NCBI GenBank assembly: GCA_040753915.1
Contig: JBFMDN010000061.1
Location: forward strand, 1 to 34,202
Length of the DNA stretch: 34,202 nucleotides
Origin: JBFMDN01 sp040753915
GTDB taxonomy: Bacteria > Desulfobacterota > Desulfomonilia > Desulfomonilales > Desulfomonilaceae
Direction: 5' to 3'
Below the pieces are notes generated by a model. The model was not told where the DNA came from and made no database searches. It worked only from the letters and a program-made list of their open reading frames with translations. Made by a program: the position numbers and the translations under genes. This document shows, piece by piece, positions 25,152 to 33,350 of the stretch (the stretch's first letter is position 1; every line of letters begins with the position of its first letter).

Positions 25152-25943
25152 TCATTCTCCTTTGAATAGTGGAGGCCTTTTCTCGAAAAAGGCTCTCGGA
25201 CCTTCCTTTGCATCTTCGGATTGACATATAGGCTCTGCCAAAAACTGCTCCAGCCGCAATCCCTCAGAAAGCGGAAGATCCATCCCGCGGTAAACTGCTT
25301 CTTTAGCAGCCTGGACGGCAAGGGGCGCATTCCGGCAAATTCGTTCAGCCAGTTTTGTGGCTTCGGGAAGTAATTCATCAAGGGGAACAACCCGGTTGAC
25401 CAGCCCGATCCTATACGCCTCCTGAGCATCGATAGTTTCGCCGGTAAGGATCATCTCCAGGCTCTTGCCAAAAGGGATAAGCCGTGGGAGCCTCTGTGTC
25501 CCGCCGGCCCCCGGTATGATCCCACGGCTCACCTCGGGGAGTCCGAACGTAGCATTTTCGGAGGCGATTCGGATGTCACACGCCAGGGCGATTTCCAGCC
25601 CACCCGCGAGACAGTACCCGTTGATCGCTGCTATGATGGGCTTCCATATCTCAAGGTTTCGCGTGATCCCTCCAGCGCCGGGTTCAGTGTCGGCCTTTGT
25701 CTTCCGCTGGATTGCAGTATTGTTCCTGAAGTACCTGGCCCGGTCCTTGATGTCCTCCCCTGCGCAAAAGGCCTTGCTACCAGCCCCTGTGATGATGGCA
25801 ACCCAGAGGTCGGGATCGTCACGAAAATCGATCCAGGCCTTGTTCAAAGAAGCCAGGGTTTCCTCATCGAGGGCATTCATGGCCAGAGGTCGACTGATTG
25901 TAAGAATCGCTATTCTTCCTGTTGTCTCAACCTTGACAGGCAT
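25152..25943 (-). CDS. enoyl-CoA hydratase/isomerase family protein
   Basis: This 263-residue crotonase-fold protein has the oxyanion-hole segments AFCAGEDIKD and the NGYCLAGGLEIALACDIRIA stretch. The two catalytic glutamates of hydratases align with the Glu in GLPEVSRG (present) and a position near AGGLEIALACD, where Glu is also present nearby. It is therefore probably a true hydratase of fatty or aromatic acyl-CoA breakdown, but the substrate is unknown. The start ATG at 25943 follows AAGGAGG by 9 nt. It stands alone on its strand, with an acyl-CoA ligase fragment about 1.4 kb away. Confidence 0.9.
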   Translation of the reverse strand: MPVKVETTGRIAILTISRPLAMNALDEETLASLNKAWIDFRDDPDLWVAIITGAGSKAFCAGEDIKDRARYFRNNTAIQRKTKADTEPGAGGITRNLEIWKPIIAAINGYCLAGGLEIALACDIRIASENATFGLPEVSRGIIPGAGGTQRLPRLIPFGKSLEMILTGETIDAQEAYRIGLVNRVVPLDELLPEATKLAERICRNAPLAVQAAKEAVYRGMDLPLSEGLRLEQFLAEPICQSEDAKEGPRAFFEKRPPLFKGE

Positions 25944-26180
25944 GCTGATTGGCCTCCTTTCCCTCGCAAGACCCAAGGGTAGCGAAACCGTGGTGATGTT
26001 TATCAAAAGCCCCCCTGTAACGTACATATGAGCGTACTGCACGGAATAACCTTGCGTCAATCATTTCCTGCAACGGTGCGAGTCATACGGGTACGGACCC
26101 CAAGCGGGGCAAATCAGATTCTCTGTCCTCGCGCCAAACCCCCAGCGAAGGGTGCAAATCGATGAGCAAAGTGGAATCAG

Positions 26181-26197
26181 GAATCAAGCCTGACCCC
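26181..26197 (+). repeat. short repeat R3, GAATCAAGCCTGACCCC
   Basis: One of three near-identical short motifs in the window (also 28286-28302 and 31748-31764). It is not part of any gene. Similar sequences often lie at the edge of REP-type or RAYT-associated elements in related bacteria, from memory. Confidence 0.45.
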
Positions 26198-26268
26198 ACG
26201 GACGATGTTGCCGTGAGCCCCTACAGATGGTAAGCTCATACACACATATATGGGCAGGAGGGTCTCCC

Positions 26269-26499
26269 ATGAGAGTAACAGTCCACATCCCAGACGAATT
26301 GGGACCGAGATTGAGACGGGCGGCCCACAATGAAGGACTGTCCATCTCAGCTCTCACTGCAAAAGCTGTCGAAGAGTACATAAGGCGAGGACGGAAGAAG
26401 GCTGCGGGCAACCGGCTTCTGCGTTTGATTCGGCCGGACTCCGTCGCCCCTGACGCTTGGGAAGAGATTGAAACGGGGAGAGGTGATGATCGGGCTTGA
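26269..26499 (+). CDS. ribbon-helix-helix antitoxin
   Basis: This 76-residue protein starts MRVTVHIPDELGPRLRRAAH, a beta-strand followed by two helices (SISALTAKAVEEYIRRGRKK), the layout of CopG/RHH antitoxins that bind DNA as dimers and neutralise a partner toxin through the C-terminus. ATG 26269 follows AGGAGGG at 6 nt. It overlaps the PIN-domain toxin by 14 nt. Confidence 0.85.
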   Translation: MRVTVHIPDELGPRLRRAAHNEGLSISALTAKAVEEYIRRGRKKAAGNRLLRLIRPDSVAPDAWEEIETGRGDDRA

Positions 26500-26884
26500 C
26501 ACCGGCTTCTTCATTGAGCTGATGAATGGCAATGAGGAAGCGGTAAATCTCTGGAGAGCCTGCCTTGACGACGACGTGGAGCTGGTCGTCTCCTCACTGA
26601 GCTTGTTCGAGATTGAACGGCTCGGTCTCAAGGGAAAACTCCACCATTGCGAAGCCATACTTGATGCCATTGAATCTGTTACTTTAGTGGTATGGCTGGC
26701 GCGAGATATTCTCACTCTTGCGGCGAGGTTTTCTGACGGCCCGGGAATTCCAGCGATGGATTCTCTGATCCTCGCCTGCTTGGTGTCCAACGACTGTATC
26801 GACATATACACCACCGACGCCCATCTGGAAGCCTATCAGAGCAACAATGTCAGAGTCAGAAATCTTCGGAACGCTCGGGCGTAG
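26486..26884 (+). CDS. PIN-domain toxin (VapC-like)
   Basis: This 132-residue protein has the PIN acidic residues: Asp in IGLDTGFF, Glu in LSLFEIERLG, Asp in PAMDSLILA and Asp in YTTDAHLE. VapC-type toxins are Mg-dependent RNases that cut tRNA or rRNA. The ATG at 26486 is preceded by GGGGAGAGG. It overlaps the antitoxin gene, as in most VapBC operons. All catalytic positions are present, so it looks functional. Confidence 0.9.
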   Translation: MIGLDTGFFIELMNGNEEAVNLWRACLDDDVELVVSSLSLFEIERLGLKGKLHHCEAILDAIESVTLVVWLARDILTLAARFSDGPGIPAMDSLILACLVSNDCIDIYTTDAHLEAYQSNNVRVRNLRNARA

Positions 26885-26975
26885 GTAGTAGTTGGTGCAG
26901 CTTTTCCATCATCCTTGTCCGACTCGTCGAGAGCCGCAAAGGCTTTTACTCGGAATCTTCTGACTGGAGCTCATC

Positions 26976-27758
26976 GTGAAACTGGATACCGGTTTGGCTG
27001 GAACGAGCCTCAAAGACTACACTACGAACATTACGTGGCGACGCACCATGAACTACGCGGCCGCGGTGAAAGACCACAACCCTGCGTACTTCGACGACGA
27101 GCGTGAAGGTGGCATCGTAGCGCCGCCGATGTTCGCTGTGGCCGTGACATGGCCCGTTTCTGAACGGCTTTGGGAATACGTGGAATCCGAGAGACTCCCA
27201 AAGGAAGTGTTCGCCACCCAGGTTCATTATACGGAGCACCTTGTGTTCCACAGGTCGGTTCGCGCAGGGGACAGATTGACGATCAAAGGATCCCTGGCAG
27301 CAGTCCGTCCGGTTCTCATGAGGGGGTATTACAACAACCCGGAAGCTACCGAAAAGGTCATCGATCCGGACGGATGGTATTACACGTCCGATATGGCGTT
27401 CAAGGACGCTGACGGATATATCCATCTCACCGGCCGGGCCTCTGAGATGTACAAGAGTGGTGGCGAAAATGTGTACCCGAGAGAGATCGAGGAAGTAATC
27501 GAATCTCACAGCAGCGTCCTGTTTGCGGCTGTCATCCCGGTTCCGGACGAGGTGTACCAAGAAGTGGGCTGGGCGTATGCCATGCTGCAGCCGGGCAAGG
27601 ATGTCTCGGAAGAAGAGCTGCGGGCCTGGTGCAAGTCCAAGCTGTCCAACTTCAAGGTCCCGAAGAGGTTCTTCGTCCGGCAGGCTCTCCCGCTGCTTCC
27701 CACTGGCAAGGTGGACAAGGTCGTGCTCAGAAAAGAAGCTCTGGAATCTCAAACCTGA
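26976..27758 (+). CDS. in-frame chimera: MaoC-type N-terminus fused to acyl-CoA ligase C-terminus
   Basis: Residues 1 to about 110 match the N-terminal hot-dog half of a MaoC-type dehydratase (NYAAAVKDHNPAYFDDEREG, IVAPPMFAVAVTW, VFHRSVRAGDRLTIKG). From about 112 the sequence becomes the C-terminal part of an AMP-forming acyl-CoA ligase: LMRGYYNNPEATEKV, GWYYTSDMAFKDADGYIHLT, GRASEMYKSGGENVYPREIE and the late LPTGKVDKV with its catalytic Lys. The junction lies near 27306. Neither half is complete: the ligase AMP-binding domain and the second hot-dog half are gone. It probably arose by a deletion between two neighbouring genes. GTG 26976 follows TGGAG at 6 nt, so it can still be translated, but activity of either kind is unlikely. 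Confidence 0.8.
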   Translation: MKLDTGLAGTSLKDYTTNITWRRTMNYAAAVKDHNPAYFDDEREGGIVAPPMFAVAVTWPVSERLWEYVESERLPKEVFATQVHYTEHLVFHRSVRAGDRLTIKGSLAAVRPVLMRGYYNNPEATEKVIDPDGWYYTSDMAFKDADGYIHLTGRASEMYKSGGENVYPREIEEVIESHSSVLFAAVIPVPDEVYQEVGWAYAMLQPGKDVSEEELRAWCKSKLSNFKVPKRFFVRQALPLLPTGKVDKVVLRKEALESQT

Positions 27759-27940
27759 ATCTAAATGGAAGGTTTCAGAAATATGGTGGCGTGTTCACGG
27801 CAACGCGGTACAGCCGATTGCAGTGGCACGCGTCGAGAGTGGCGGCGAAGGCCCTATTCGGGCGAGGGCGGGTTAGAATCCCGCGCCTACATCCAGTGCT
27901 ACGGTCATTCTACCGCAAAGATCAAGGCCCACCCCCCAGT

Positions 27941-28052
27941 TGCAAGGGCAGGTTTCAAACCTGCCCTGTATTGATACAGGCCCGGAACCTGCCCATCTCC
28001 AAAAGGAGCTGTTTCCCAGATACGTAACCCTACCAATGAAATCCTGTAGCAA
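27941..28052 (+). repeat. R2 element, right part only
   Basis: A hairpin with 10-bp arms (GGGCAGGTTT and AAACCTGCCC, 27946-27966, 1-nt loop) is followed at 28018-28049 by GATACGTAACCC then ACCAATGAAATCCTGTAG, the right terminal repeat also seen at the end of the full R2 copy (34085-34117). The left part is missing or unrecognisable. Confidence 0.6.
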
Positions 28053-28285
28053 GTCCGGTTGGTCAAGAAAACTCGAGTTCCCCATTCCTGCTCATGATCG
28101 ACTACACTGCCACGCATATTCAATGAGTGGCAGTATGGATGCTCAATGGCAGCAAATCGAAACCAGAACGGTCAAACGCCAAGGCCGTCTGCACCGAGGC
28201 TCTTCAACGGGGGAGGCCGCGGTGCCTTCCGGGGTGCATTGCTCTTCAGTGAGCAGGATGGTTAAGGGGGACAGGAAAAGTCAAA

Positions 28286-28302
28286 AAACAAGACCTGACC
28301 CC
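28286..28302 (+). repeat. short repeat R3, variant with ACAAGACCTGACCCC
   Basis: Second copy of the TGACCCC motif. The preceding 50 nt (GTGAGCAGGAT, GGTTAAGGGGGACAGGAAAA, GTCAAAA) closely resemble the last 40 nt of the window (34162-34202), so a longer repeat unit is present here and is cut off at the window edge. Confidence 0.5.
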
Positions 28303-28324
28303 AAGCTCCTGTTGACGGGCGAGA

Positions 28325-28525
28325 TGAAACTGTCTCAAAACTGGGGACACCTCAAAAATCGTAGCACGATTGAGCGTCGATGCGTGGAAAGGCACCCTCA
28401 CCCCAACCCTCTCTCAGAGGGAGCTGAAGCCTGAAGAATCCCCTCTCCCCCGCTTCGGACGAGAGGGGCAGAGTGAGGGGTTGTGCCACGATTATCACGG
28501 ACTGTAGACTTTTGAGACAGTTTCA
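28325..28525. repeat. 201-bp palindromic element with 16-bp perfect inverted ends
   Basis: TGAAACTGTCTCAAAA (28325-28340) and its exact complement TTTTGAGACAGTTTCA (28510-28525) bound the element. Further in, AATCGTAGCAC pairs with GTGCCACGATT, and CACCCTCACCCCAACCC (28393-28409) pairs imperfectly with GAGTGAGGGGTTGTG. It can therefore fold into one long hairpin. It has no coding frame and looks like a miniature inverted-repeat element. R1 copy C starts at its right edge. Confidence 0.75.
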
Positions 28526-28526
28526 G

Positions 28527-28607
28527 ACACCCGTCCACCGGTCTGCGAACCTCCCATAAATGTTCTCGGCATATGGGAAGCGGAAAGAACTTTTGGCATC
28601 GGGTATA
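28527..28607 (-). repeat. dispersed repeat R1, copy C (inverted)
   Basis: The minus strand matches copy D almost base for base over about 75 nt: TATACCCGATGCCAAAAGTT, CTTTCCGCTTCCC, GCCGAGA and GGGAGGTTCGCAGACCGGTG. It is cut where the 201-bp element begins, suggesting that the element inserted beside or into it. Its sequence adds a false N-terminal extension to the open frame of the downstream radical SAM gene. Confidence 0.85.
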
Positions 28608-28709
28608 GGTCGTCACACATCGACAAGAGACGGGCAGAACTTTCAACCTGCTCCCTTGAAATCGGCCGGACAACCGTGCCACTATGTCGTCGGCGAGGTG
28701 GCAAGTCTC

Positions 28710-29822
28710 ATGTCTTCTTCCACACAAGAGGTGCTCAGTCGAATCGATGAGTCCGGCTTGCGCAGGCCGAAGCACCTGACCCTTATGATTACCGACACCT
28801 GTAATCTTCGGTGTCATCACTGCCTGCTCGATTGCACGCCCGATCTCGGGCGACACGTGCCGAAACAGGCGATCATCGAAGTCATAGCGGGCTTTGCACG
28901 ACTCGGCGGGGAGCGGCTCATGATAACGGGGGGAGAACCGTTGCTGCACCCGGATTGGATAGAGATCCTCTCGTATGCCTGGAGGAGAGCTGAATTCAGT
29001 GAGGTGTGCCTCCAGACCAATGCTACCTTGCTGTCCGAGTCCGATGTGGATGCGATTTCTCGACTTGCCGACCATCGGTTGGTTCTGCAGGTAAGCCTGG
29101 AAGGCTCCGCAGCCGAAACGAACGATGTTGTCCGCGGTGCTGGGAGTTTCGATCGAATCGTTGACGGGTTGCATCTCCTCGTGCAGTCAGGGTTGGGAAC
29201 TAAGACGCGGCTTGCGTTTACCGAGATGCGTCACAATGTTGGCGAGCTGCCAGGGATGTTCGAGCTTGTGGAGAAAATGGGAATAGGGAAGCTCATTACC
29301 GGCACCTTGGTTTGCGGGGGTCGGGCTGCCCAGGAAGAAGTGCTAGCCATGCCGACGCCGGCACAATATCAGCGTCTCCTAGATCGGTACGTTTTGGATG
29401 CGGACTTCAGAAGCAGGTATCGCGAACGAGGAAACGTTGCAGCCATCGAGTGGTATGAGGGGAAGGGCAACCCTACCGAGGAGGATGCGTGCTCGTGCAT
29501 CGAGACTCCATTTATCTCAGCCGCTGGACGCATGTATCCGTGTGTCATGCTGTTGTGCGATGAATATTCGGTAGAGAACGTTTACAGCTTTCGATTGGAG
29601 GAAGCCATCGACTCGGCTTTGCCTCTCTGGTCGCGGCTGCAGGAGACACATCGCCACCGACGGGTAAGTCTTGCGTCCTGCGAAGAATGCTCCGGCCTGT
29701 TACACTGCAACGGAGGATGCATGGGCCGAGCGTACGCTGCACACGGTGATTTCATGACCCCGGAAGACCGGTGTTCCCTGAGACGTGCGGTTTATTCGTA
29801 CGGCCGGTCTTCTCTCATATGA
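28710..29822 (+). CDS. radical SAM/SPASM domain protein
   Basis: This 370-residue protein has the cluster motif CNLRCHHC near residue 31, the S-adenosylmethionine segment MITGGEPLLHPDW and a C-terminal SPASM-type region with CSCIETPFISAAGRMYPC, then CEECSGLLHCNGGCMG and a final C. SPASM proteins modify peptides or proteins using extra 4Fe-4S clusters. The nearest kin are peptide maturases such as MftC and PqqE, but it differs from MftC of this window. I see no precursor peptide gene beside it. I chose ATG 28710, 8 nt after GAGGTGG; the open frame reaches 28560, but that part is repeat R1. A DUF362 gene follows after 81 nt. Confidence 0.88.
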   Translation: MSSSTQEVLSRIDESGLRRPKHLTLMITDTCNLRCHHCLLDCTPDLGRHVPKQAIIEVIAGFARLGGERLMITGGEPLLHPDWIEILSYAWRRAEFSEVCLQTNATLLSESDVDAISRLADHRLVLQVSLEGSAAETNDVVRGAGSFDRIVDGLHLLVQSGLGTKTRLAFTEMRHNVGELPGMFELVEKMGIGKLITGTLVCGGRAAQEEVLAMPTPAQYQRLLDRYVLDADFRSRYRERGNVAAIEWYEGKGNPTEEDACSCIETPFISAAGRMYPCVMLLCDEYSVENVYSFRLEEAIDSALPLWSRLQETHRHRRVSLASCEECSGLLHCNGGCMGRAYAAHGDFMTPEDRCSLRRAVYSYGRSSLI

Positions 29823-29903
29823 GAGGCGGCAAGGAAGATTGACCGCCAAACACACCTGAACTATCCTCAGCTCGAATGACAGACTGGGCGGGAGTTGAGC
29901 TAC

Positions 29904-31253
29904 ATGCTTAAGACATCTGTGGCGATCACCAGGTACAAGAAGCCCGGGGAATCGGTGCGAAACGCCGTGGAGCTGGCGGGAGGTCTGGGAAAGCTGCCCC
30001 GGACCGCGAAAGTCTTCGTGAAACCAAACATTGTTCTATGGAACGACCTCCAGCCTTTTCCCAAGTGGGGAATGATAACCACCTCCCGTGTCGTGGAAGA
30101 CATGGTGGCGCTACTGAAGGACCAGGGAATACATGACATCGCTATAGGGGAAGGTCCTGTGCTTCTGGACCAGCGAGACAAGGATGTCGTACTGCGTGCA
30201 TTCCAGGGACTCGGCTATGAGAGCTTGAAGAAGCGCTATGGCGTGAAGCTCCTCAACATCCACCGCAGCAGCTTCCAGACGGTTGACCTGGGTGACGGAA
30301 TCAAGGTCGAGCTCAGTCGAGACTTCCTCGAGCGTGACTTCGTGGTGAACCTGCCAGTCATGAAGACCCATTCTCAGACCGTGGTGAGTCTGGGGATCAA
30401 GAACCTCAAGGGGGTCATTGCCATTAATGGACGCAAGAAGTGCCATGCCGCTGATCCGGTGAAGGATCTGCATTACACAGTGGCCCGGCTGGCGAACTGC
30501 CTCCGGAGCTCCTTCACCCTGCTGGACGGGATCTATACGAACGAGTGCGGACCGGGATTCGACGGCAAGATGCGACGGAGCGATCTGCTCGTGGCATCCC
30601 AGGATGTCCTTTCAGCAGACAAAGTCGGAGCGAAGCTGCTCGGGTATGATCCCACAGACGTTCCGCATCTTGTGCACGCCGCGGCTAATGCCAGGAGGCC
30701 GGCGGACCTCTCGGACGTGGAGCTGAGGGGAGCAAATATCGAAGATGTGGCCCTAAAGCTGCGTCACGCCTTCGACTACAACCAGGACGGCACCCTGCCA
30801 TTGTTTATGGCCCGAAAGGGGATCGCTGGTTTGTCGTTCCGGAAACCCGATACGACCCTGTGCACGTACTGCTTCACGATGGCAGGATTGATCCTGGGCT
30901 CGATAGCCATGTCTTGGAACGGCGTCCCATGGGACGACGTGGAGGTGCTGACCGGCAAAGTCATGAAACCTACCCCTGGGAAGAACTGGACGATACTCAT
31001 CGGCAAGTGCATGTACCAGGCGAACAAGGACAATCCTCACATCCGTCATATGGTTGCCATCAAGGGCTGCCCTCCCTCTGGGGAAGGTGTGGTAAAGGCG
31101 TTGCATGAGGCGGGAATTCAGGTGGACCCCGATCTCATTGTGCACCCGGAGCGAGCACCGCGCCTGATGTCCCGGAAGTACGAGGGGAAGCCCGAGTTCG
31201 ACGAGGCTCTGTTTACGGTCGCTGAGCCCCGAGATTCAGGCGTCGCTTCTTGA
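29904..31253 (+). CDS. DUF362 domain protein
   Basis: This 449-residue protein has the DUF362 layout: FVKPNIVLWN near the N-terminus, a GEGPVL segment, NLPVMKTHSQTVVSLGIKNL and KGVIAINGRKKCH in the middle. Members are found with ferredoxins and corrinoid or redox systems in anaerobes; their biochemical role is not settled. A CTYC pair lies at about 320, but there is no full 4Fe-4S motif. ATG 29904 lies 9 nt after GGGAG; an in-frame TTG at 29895 is unlikely. It probably forms an operon with the radical SAM gene. Confidence 0.85.
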   Translation: MLKTSVAITRYKKPGESVRNAVELAGGLGKLPRTAKVFVKPNIVLWNDLQPFPKWGMITTSRVVEDMVALLKDQGIHDIAIGEGPVLLDQRDKDVVLRAFQGLGYESLKKRYGVKLLNIHRSSFQTVDLGDGIKVELSRDFLERDFVVNLPVMKTHSQTVVSLGIKNLKGVIAINGRKKCHAADPVKDLHYTVARLANCLRSSFTLLDGIYTNECGPGFDGKMRRSDLLVASQDVLSADKVGAKLLGYDPTDVPHLVHAAANARRPADLSDVELRGANIEDVALKLRHAFDYNQDGTLPLFMARKGIAGLSFRKPDTTLCTYCFTMAGLILGSIAMSWNGVPWDDVEVLTGKVMKPTPGKNWTILIGKCMYQANKDNPHIRHMVAIKGCPPSGEGVVKALHEAGIQVDPDLIVHPERAPRLMSRKYEGKPEFDEALFTVAEPRDSGVAS

Positions 31254-31747
31254 AGAACAGGGATTCCAGTCGGCCGTGCGGCGGCCGTACAGGCCGATGA
31301 ACGCTGGGGATGGATCGCTGATCAGGATGATTGCCGGCTCAAGTGAGAAGTTCCCGGGGTCATCCATATTCTCTTCCGGAACTAGTTCGGGCTCTGCGCC
31401 AAGGTTGGGTGGCGAGAGGTCACAAGGGCAGGTCAACAAAGGCTTTCGGATCTACATCGATAATGGCACCTTCATAGCGCGCGCTTTCTGGGCCGAGCCC
31501 CGCGTTACTACCAGCGATCTATCTGCTAACGAAACATGACACTTGCCCGAACACCACGAGGACTGACATGGCATGGGTAACCGGGACCCGGATGCACCAA
31601 GAGGAGCCACAGAATGACGCACTGCGAGACCAGAACGCGCGCAATTCCCAATCTGTATTGCGCGCGAGAATGCCAAGGTATCGAAAAGAAGGCCTCTCTC
31701 GCTCGTGATTTTGACGAGATGGGAAAGAACCTGATAAAGATACCCGT
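31254..31747. other. intergenic stretch with no recognisable gene
   Basis: Nothing in the roughly 490 nt after the DUF362 gene looks coding. Open frames here are short, lack ribosome binding sites and match nothing I know. A terminator is not obvious. Confidence 0.35.
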
Positions 31748-31764
31748 GAATCAAGCTTGACCCC
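31748..31764 (+). repeat. short repeat R3, GAATCAAGCTTGACCCC
   Basis: Third copy of the motif, differing from the 26181 copy by one base. It lies between the DUF362 gene and the lipoyl-like gene, outside any coding frame. Confidence 0.45.
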
Positions 31765-31810
31765 TTCCCCCTTCCAGTTGTCGGTTACTGGAAACCGGAG
31801 AGCAGGGCGT

Positions 31811-32059
31811 CTACGGCTTTTCCGAACGCAACTCAGCCAAAAGGTGGCCCACCCGCACAATCGCGCCCACGGGCACGAGCTGGATCAAGTAGCCCTCGCC
31901 GTCAGATATCACGTCGTAAGCTGCCTTTCGCGTTTCAACAACGCACAGTTCATCGTTGACAGAGACCCACTCCCCTGAGTTCTTGTACCAAAGTCTGACT
32001 ATGGCCGGAAGGTCTCTGGTTCCGTACATCCGCATGGCTACGATATGAGACTCACTCAT
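31811..32059 (-). CDS. stand-alone lipoyl/biotinyl-like domain protein
   Basis: An 82-residue protein whose core (WVSVNDELCVVETRKAAYDV, then ISDGEGYLIQ and VPVGAIVRVGHLLAEL) is a single biotinyl/lipoyl carrier domain. The swinging-arm position is Lys45 in VETRKAAYDV, like the ETDKA lipoylation site of 2-oxo acid dehydrogenase E2 proteins. It has no catalytic domain, subunit-binding domain or nearby E1/E3 gene, unlike normal E2 proteins. ATG 32059 follows GGAG at 8 nt. It could be a free carrier (as GcvH is for glycine cleavage) or a remnant of a larger E2. Confidence 0.75.
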   Translation of the reverse strand: MSESHIVAMRMYGTRDLPAIVRLWYKNSGEWVSVNDELCVVETRKAAYDVISDGEGYLIQLVPVGAIVRVGHLLAELRSEKP

Positions 32060-32093
32060 GAATTCTGCTCCGAGAAGAAAGGTATTTGTCGCT

Positions 32094-32232
32094 TATACCC
32101 GATGCCAAAAGTTCTTTCCGCTTCCCGTGTGCCGAGAGCATTTACGGGAGGTTCGCAGACCGGTGAGACGGGCGTCTCGCCAGTCAGTGTTGAGGAGGAG
32201 AATCCGAAATTACTATTGGCAACCGCTACAGA
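32094..32232 (+). repeat. dispersed repeat R1, copy D (best preserved)
   Basis: This is the longest copy of R1 (TATACCCGATGCCAAAAGTT to GGCAACCGCTACAG). It contains a small hairpin, GAGACG-GG-CGTCTC (32165-32178). It matches copy C over 75 nt and copies A and B over the rest. It lies 34 nt upstream of the lipoyl-like gene's start, on the opposite strand. Confidence 0.85.
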
Positions 32233-32948
32233 TTTGGTATTCACAATCAAGACGCCCGTGTGGGGGACCGCCAACTCGCCTGTTTTGCCGCCTGATTTCC
32301 ACTCGACCGGCCGGCGCCCCCCATACATTCGTCAACACAGATCGGGAATCCGCAGTCGAACCCATGCGACCCGAGACGCAGCCCCATGGAACGGCAACAC
32401 GGAACGAAGCGTATTTCCGAGGACGTTTTCATGACGCCTCGGGACCACTGTTCCACGCTGACATCTGAACGGCGGTCGGCTCGTCTTGGCTCAATCCTCC
32501 TATTTTACGAAGTTCTCGTTCCTCTCCGGCTCCTTGGGCAAACCGCGGCAAGTACCGTGCCAGGTGGGGTTCCGACAGCGGCGGACGCGAGATAATCATG
32601 GACAGTAGCGTCAATACACGGCCCGTGGGGAGAGATAGAAAGCTCGCGGCACGATGGAATGATCGATGGGAGTGAGGAATAATGTCGCGCCGTATTCAAT
32701 CCGATTTGAGAGAACCGTTGTTCAGCAGCAAGGAGTTCTTGTGCCCACAGCGGTGTGGCCGTTGGGGTGTTATTACCAACCTATCGATCATACGCCCTAA
32801 GGGAGCTGAAAAAGACTGGGTGGAGGCTCATAGCAGTCCCGGTCATGCTCCAACCTGAAAGAAACATGACTCCGCCGTCTTGCTGCCATGACTTCCATAG
32901 TATAGCACACTGTCCTCCCTGAAATTGTGGGATATGGGTGCCCATGTT
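32233..32948. other. intergenic stretch with no recognisable gene
   Basis: About 700 nt between repeat R1 and the toxin gene. I see no family-like open frame, RNA gene or strong terminator. Confidence 0.35.
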
Positions 32949-33350
32949 CTAAGAAACAAAATCCTCCAGAGAAACCGCGACCGAAGGAAATTCGGAAAGG
33001 ATTTTGCTCTCCGAGGTGACCAAGGGTACGGCGAGCTCCTGAGCTAGGGCGATAAACTCACAGTCGTATGCGGAGCATTGTGAAGCAGCTACGAGGCTTA
33101 GCACTCGGGAAGACGTCACTTCGTACTCACGGCCGTGCATCAGCGTCTCGGCTTGCTCCATGAGCTGGAGCGCTTGAGCAAGAGACACAAATCCGCTGCG
33201 CAGAAACAATGCGATCACACTGCGAAGCTCACTCCGCCATAGAAGCGGGGCTGCCCAATCAGGATCTCTCCGCAAAGCCTGTTTGGCTTGTTGCGTGCGC
33301 TCTCCTGCTATGAGCAAGTATGCTATTGTGTTAGTATCGGCAACAATCAA
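32949..33350 (-). CDS. PIN-domain toxin (FitB/VapC-like)
   Basis: This 133-residue protein has the PIN acidic set: MIVADTNTIAYL at the N-terminus, Glu in LLWRSELRSVI, Asp in SAYDCEFIALA, and a later VTSESKIL segment where Glu takes the place of the last Asp. It should be an Mg-dependent RNase toxin. Its start overlaps the antitoxin stop by 4 nt. Confidence 0.88.
   Translation of the reverse strand: MIVADTNTIAYLLIAGERTQQAKQALRRDPDWAAPLLWRSELRSVIALFLRSGFVSLAQALQLMEQAETLMHGREYEVTSSRVLSLVAASQCSAYDCEFIALAQELAVPLVTSESKILSEFPSVAVSLEDFVS

Noticed and set aside
28560..28709. N-terminal 50 codons of the radical SAM open frame
   Set aside because: This part is an inverted R1 copy plus spacer; GAGGTGG 8 nt before ATG 28710 marks the real start.
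32386..32595. 69-codon rightward frame near repeat R1 copy D
   Set aside because: No ribosome binding site, no family resemblance, and overlapping frames of similar length on the other strand.
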